Source: Siphonodentalium dalli
Lineage: Eukaryota; Mollusca; Scaphopoda; Gadilida; Siphonodentaliidae
Length of the DNA stretch: 64,000 bases
Reading direction: 5' to 3'
NCBI GenBank assembly: GCA_032622095.1
Contig: CP136066.1
Span: 169,516,664-169,580,663, forward strand
In this document: positions 61,201-64,000 of the stretch, piece by piece
Layout: every line of letters begins with the position of its first letter
Position numbering within the stretch: the stretch's first letter is position 1
Position numbers and translations under genes: made by a program
The notes under the pieces: generated by a model
What the model saw: the letters and a program-made list of their open reading frames with translations, nothing else
What the model was told of the DNA's origin: nothing
The model's database searches: none

Positions 61201-63716
61201 GTCTTCCATAGCTGATCCAAGTTTGCAACACCAGACCCCTAAAACTGAGTGAAAATGGGGCCTGAACATGACAGGTGGTGGAAAATTGTGCTTTTTTATG
61301 AATAATTTGTTAAAGGGGGTGGGGTTAAATTGTGTGTGATAAATAAAGAACCACAGAAGTGATATTGTTTTTGAACACATTTTTTCCATTGATGGGCAAT
61401 TCTGAAGTAATGTAGGGAGTTACAATTATTCCGCGAAAAGCGGGCTATCGCTTTAGGTTACACTGGTGTAAATAAGGTTCCGAGTGACATCTAGCGGATG
61501 CGGGAGGAATATATAGGAGAGAATAAAATAGACACTGGGCAATGATTGGTCAATAACCTTGTGTGCTTTTCACATAAAAAAATCATCACACCTCTTCCCT
61601 ATGATTTCCCATAGGTAAAATAACCATTGGCACAGGAATTAACCCTTTGTAGTGAAGTTTGAATTTTTTGGTGTGGTCTAAAATATGACTGTATTTTTTT
61701 ATGCGGTTCTGACACTAGTTACGAAAACATAAGATTTAAAGCTAGACAGACATGATTTTTTTGTGTATAAAGTTTCCCAAAATGTCAATTTTTCAGATTT
61801 AAAGAAAATTTTGGACCCAACATTTATATTGCCAATACTATACACTAAAACGTTAGCACTGATGCCTATGGAAAACATTTACACCAGTGTAACCAGTAGG
61901 ATTTGTCGGTGTCATATCGGATGGGGTATCTTAATTATATTGTCTATGCGAGTCTCCCGGAGGGAACCCGCATACATACAAATTTGCACTGGCTTACACG
62001 GTCAAGGTAAATATTGCAAATGGCCAATGTATTCTCTTATACACGCGAGGCTTCCTATGAGAGGCTCGCATAATAATAAGATAATACATTGGCAGAGGGT
62101 TTTCGCAAAATTTCAGGAAGCTCCTGTCACGGAAGGGCTAAAGAAGCTATAAGTAATCGGAGCTTACCTGTAACATGTGTGAGAAATACTGTGCTGTGTT
62201 CTCGCTCAAATTATTTTCTGAAAATGAGATAGAGGTCGATGTCAAGGCCACTCCTAATGTTCCGGCCTAAATTCAATGCTACATGTAGTAAATTTGTTAG
62301 CTTCTGGTTATCATTGATTTAAAAAAAAGAAAATTCGTATACACACTGTACATTACTTAAACTGTGCGTAAAAACATTGCAGAAATTAGTTAATACATGT
62401 AGTTACAACTTCCCGCTAAAGTTGTTAAACTTTAAGGGCAGGAGACCTCAACTGGAGTTTTACTGAAAACAAATTTACAAATAAAGCACACACGTTGAGC
62501 TAACTGTAAAATATACAGAAAAATCACTGTAGGTGTCAAATTTAAAACAATAAATTTACCTTGAAAATAAGACTTCAACATTTCTTGTTTCCTGATTCAC
62601 TGTAAACATGTGTTCGGACAAAATTTCCAAATAATTAAAACATTTGCTATTTTGCCACACACATTATTATCCCTTCATAAAATACAAGTGGTGATATGGT
62701 ATGTGAATGCTGGTGATATGGTAAGTGAATCCTGGTATGGTTATATGGTAAGTGAATTCTGGTATGGTGATATGGTTAGTGAATCCTGGTGATGTGGTGA
62801 GTGAATCCTTGTGATATGGTAAGTGAATCTGGATGTAAGTGAATTTGGTTGATATGGTAAGTGAATCCTGATGATATGGCAAGTGAATCCTGGTGATATG
62901 GTAAGTGAATCCTGGTGATATGGTGAGTTAATCTTGGTGATATCGTCAGTAATCATGGTGATATGGTAAGTGGATCCTGGTAATATGGTACGTGAATCCC
63001 CAAATAAATATATTTACTTCTAAATTATATATATTTTGCAGCAAATAATTCCAAGTTGCCTGTTCTCGTGGTAAACAAGTGTCTCTGATAAGGTTAAGTG
63101 TGGTCTCCTGATCATTAATAGTACAGTATCGATGTTGTTTCATAACAATAATAACGCACGTTCTATCACTTTAATACGTTTTCCGGAGCATGAGTGTTTG
63201 TAGTCCGTACAGACATAAAGGATATCTACACCTTTTGGTTCGATATGGGTATTATTTCACGAGTGATGACAAGAAAAATGTCTCTGCCACGAGTGGAAAT
63301 TCATTTTCATCGCGAATGAGATAATTACCATATCCAACCAAAAATGGTAGATGTTCTGTTTATTATATGATCCACTCAATTGGCTCATGGCTCAACTCGA
63401 AAGAAGAGTAAACAGTGCAAATGTTATACCCAAGAACAGCCATGGTAATGAGCTTGTGCATATAAAAAGAGTTCCATTTTTCAGACAGATTGCTTGAGGG
63501 ATAGAGGGGCTAACATCATAGTATGTTTAACAAAAACATTTAATTGATCAGATATTACAATTGTTTACAGGATAATCACATACAATTATATGTCGGTACA
63601 TCAGTCTATCACCTAAACTCACCAGTCAGGATCAGGTCAGTGATGCTGTTTTCTCCTTCAAGGATAGCCATCATAATCATTATATCCTCCTTGTCTAACC
63701 TCGTGTTTGCTAAATT
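52291..63716 (-). CDS. Leucine-rich-repeat protein (RNI-type), 3' part, continues past the right edge
   Basis: Exons on the - strand are 63716-63623, 62266-62168, 60000-59919, 58136-58051, 57230-57036, 55807-55712 and 52476-52291, the last ending in TGA. The repeats are 28-29 residues of ribonuclease-inhibitor type: LQNLDLSKNNFNELGGKQLA, LNILNLSWNQLRLAGAVAIG, LERLDLSWNGFAERGIKAVS, LQSLNLSNNRIMDDSCQVLA and LSHNPMKESGITALL. A helical C-cap (VFDIVDEIRKRNADFLLEHG) and a lysine-rich tail (KKAKKKKKKG) follow. From 62266 onward all junctions agree in phase. The first visible junction (63623 to 62266) does not, so a small exon is missing. A 32-bp candidate at 62591-62560 fits the phase and adds Gly-Asn but has an in-frame TGA. 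The protein is probably cytosolic and scaffold-like, similar in style to LRRC74 or NLR-type LRR proteins; its function is unknown. Confidence 0.85.
52930..53092. repeat. Inverted repeat, CATCTCCGTTATTTCGTTAAT arms
   Basis: AACTGTTTTATTCCACAAAC with ATCTCCGTTATTTCG on the left pairs with CGAAATAACGGAGAT and GTTTGTAAAACAGTT on the right, about 70 bp apart. It lies in the last LRR intron. Confidence 0.75.
54280..54600. repeat. Two ~90-bp direct repeats plus a GTACG/GGACGGAC run
   Basis: CACCATACCAAATAACAGCT (or ATATCAGCT), TAAATCTGCC and GGTTGCTGAACAATAATGCA occur at about 54280 and 54460. The second ends in ACGTACGTACGGACGGACGG. This is dispersed-repeat sequence in the last LRR intron. Confidence 0.65.
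55078..55225. repeat. ~150-bp palindrome
   Basis: GGTATCTCACA, CTATTTTATACG and AATTTATCAACC on the left pair with GGTTGATAAATT, CGTATAAAATAG and TGTGAGATCC on the right, around TTTGAGCCTCGGTAAACCTCGGCTCAAA. Confidence 0.8.
56744..57021 (-). mobile_element. Old inverted copy of the GGTTACACTGGTG MITE
   Basis: Reverse-strand blocks match the two copies at 60106 and 61456: CACTGGGC against GCCCAGTG, TAGGAGAGAATAAAATAGAC against its inverse, and CACACCA. It ends in GTTTGCACCAGTGTGAC, 15 bp from the LRR exon end at 57036. Confidence 0.7.
57745..57848. repeat. ~100-bp palindrome
   Basis: AGTACAGTACATAAATAGTG, TGTGATAAGCAAA and CACTCAA on the left pair with TTGAGTG, TTTGCTTATCGCACA and CACTATTTATACATACTGTA on the right. 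Confidence 0.8.
58185..58452. repeat. Interstitial TTAGGG-like array between 17-bp inverted repeats
   Basis: TTCATGTAAGAATACAC at 58185-58201 and its exact reverse complement at 58436-58452 bracket an array from about 58239 to 58435. Its units are TTAGGG with CTAGGG and TTAGAG variants. The 121-residue open frame of alternating G/L and R/V is an artefact of the six-base repeat. It sits in an LRR intron, 48 bp from the exon that starts at 58136. Confidence 0.9.
58453..59918. other. LRR intron sequence; nothing recognised
   Basis: I found no further LRR exon, and none is needed: the exons on either side join in phase. No structured repeat stands out. Confidence 0.5.
60106..60555. mobile_element. 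450-bp MITE with GGTTACACTGGTGTAAA ends, copy A
   Basis: Perfect terminal repeats GGTTACACTGGTGTAAA and TTTACACCAGTGTAACC with TA on both sides suggest a TA target, as used by Tc1/mariner-like MITEs. It has no coding capacity. Confidence 0.88.
60556..61455. other. Intron sequence between the two MITE copies; nothing recognised
   Basis: AT-rich sequence with no convincing exon on either strand. The LRR exons at 62168-62266 and 59919-60000 splice in phase without one here. Confidence 0.45.
61456..61894. mobile_element. 439-bp MITE with GGTTACACTGGTGTAAA ends, copy B
   Basis: It is nearly identical to 60106-60555 in the same orientation, with one ~10-bp deletion after AAGATTTAAAG. Its TA flank is kept on the left only. 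Confidence 0.85.
61945..62145. repeat. Dispersed repeat pair with 49735-50030
   Basis: GGTCAAGGTAAATATTG, GGCCAATGTATTC and GGTTTTCGCAAAATTTCAGG match the copy at 49735. It ends ~20 bp from the LRR exon at 62168. Confidence 0.7.
62692..63000. repeat. ~22-bp minisatellite
   Basis: More than ten imperfect units of GGTGATATGGTAAGTGAATC lie in an LRR intron. Open frames through it (HQDSLTIS-like repeats) are artefacts. Confidence 0.9.
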
Positions 63717-64000
63717 CTGTAATTATGAAATATGATTTTAAAATTATATGAAACAGTACACTGGGGTGTTACGATCGGAAAAACAAACAATCATGCCAAA
63801 ATAAGTCATTCACAACAACGACATTGTTATAACATAATTACACACTGTGGCTAATATTGTCGGACTCATTGTGCATGGCATCACCCCATGTATTCAACTC
63901 CCATTGGAATACCACCGTATGACAAGACATACTGTGGACAACATGACGGATTTTCCAACTAATAAACAATTACATAATGAGCAACTTAATATGATGATTT
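63717..64000. other. Upstream intron of the LRR gene; nothing recognised
   Basis: The - strand acceptor at 63717-63718 shows that the gene has further exons to the right, outside the window. Confidence 0.5.

Noticed and set aside
62667-62956. Open frames rich in HQDSLTIS repeats
   Set aside because: They are translations of the 22-bp minisatellite.

Overview
This window is animal nuclear DNA, most likely from a marine invertebrate. I lean towards a mollusc or another lophotrochozoan, but that is a guess. It is AT-rich, its genes are split by spliceosomal introns, and fold-back elements, MITEs, tandem arrays and segmental copies fill most of it. There are no operons, CRISPR arrays or other prokaryotic features, and I recognised no tRNA or intact rRNA gene.

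The main feature is one very large DNA transposon at 12181-27098 (14.9 kb). Its ends start CAGTCTGAGT and it is bracketed by a perfect 9-bp target-site duplication (TATATTTGT). It carries two convergent intron-containing genes. The left gene (+ strand, six exons, 12353-19582) encodes a zinc-finger protein of about 1,020 codons with DUF6589/Academ-like transposase motifs; it is interrupted by a single TGA. The right gene (- strand, three exons, 26831-22960) encodes an apparently intact 464-residue RecQ-type superfamily II helicase. Every exon junction proposed for both genes agrees in phase. Two non-autonomous relatives lie in the same window: an 826-bp deletion derivative (41042-41867) and a 72-bp element made only of the two ends (21659-21730), which is nested inside the large element. 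Each has its own perfect 9-bp duplication. The best match I can recall is the helicase-carrying Academ lineage (AcademH).

Region by region: 1-8276 holds dispersed repeats and one exon encoding a signal peptide plus a transmembrane segment (7713-7905, -). 8277-12180 is a roughly 198-bp tandem array and related sequence that continues at 27108-27910, so the transposon landed inside it. 27911-39577 is a tandem segmental duplication of about 6 kb; each copy has a 5S-rRNA-like segment and several perfect palindromes, and the first copy alone carries a roughly 0.5-kb tandem-repeat insert. 39180-41030 holds further tandem repeats. 41877-51340 is gene-free and contains several palindromic families, including one built from CTTAGTCA-type motifs. 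52291-63716 (- strand) is the 3' part of a leucine-rich-repeat gene that continues beyond the right edge. Its introns hold a TTAGGG-like array between perfect 17-bp inverted repeats, a 22-bp minisatellite and two copies of a TIR MITE.

The transposase and helicase would act together to mobilise the large element. The LRR gene and the transmembrane exon look like unrelated host genes.
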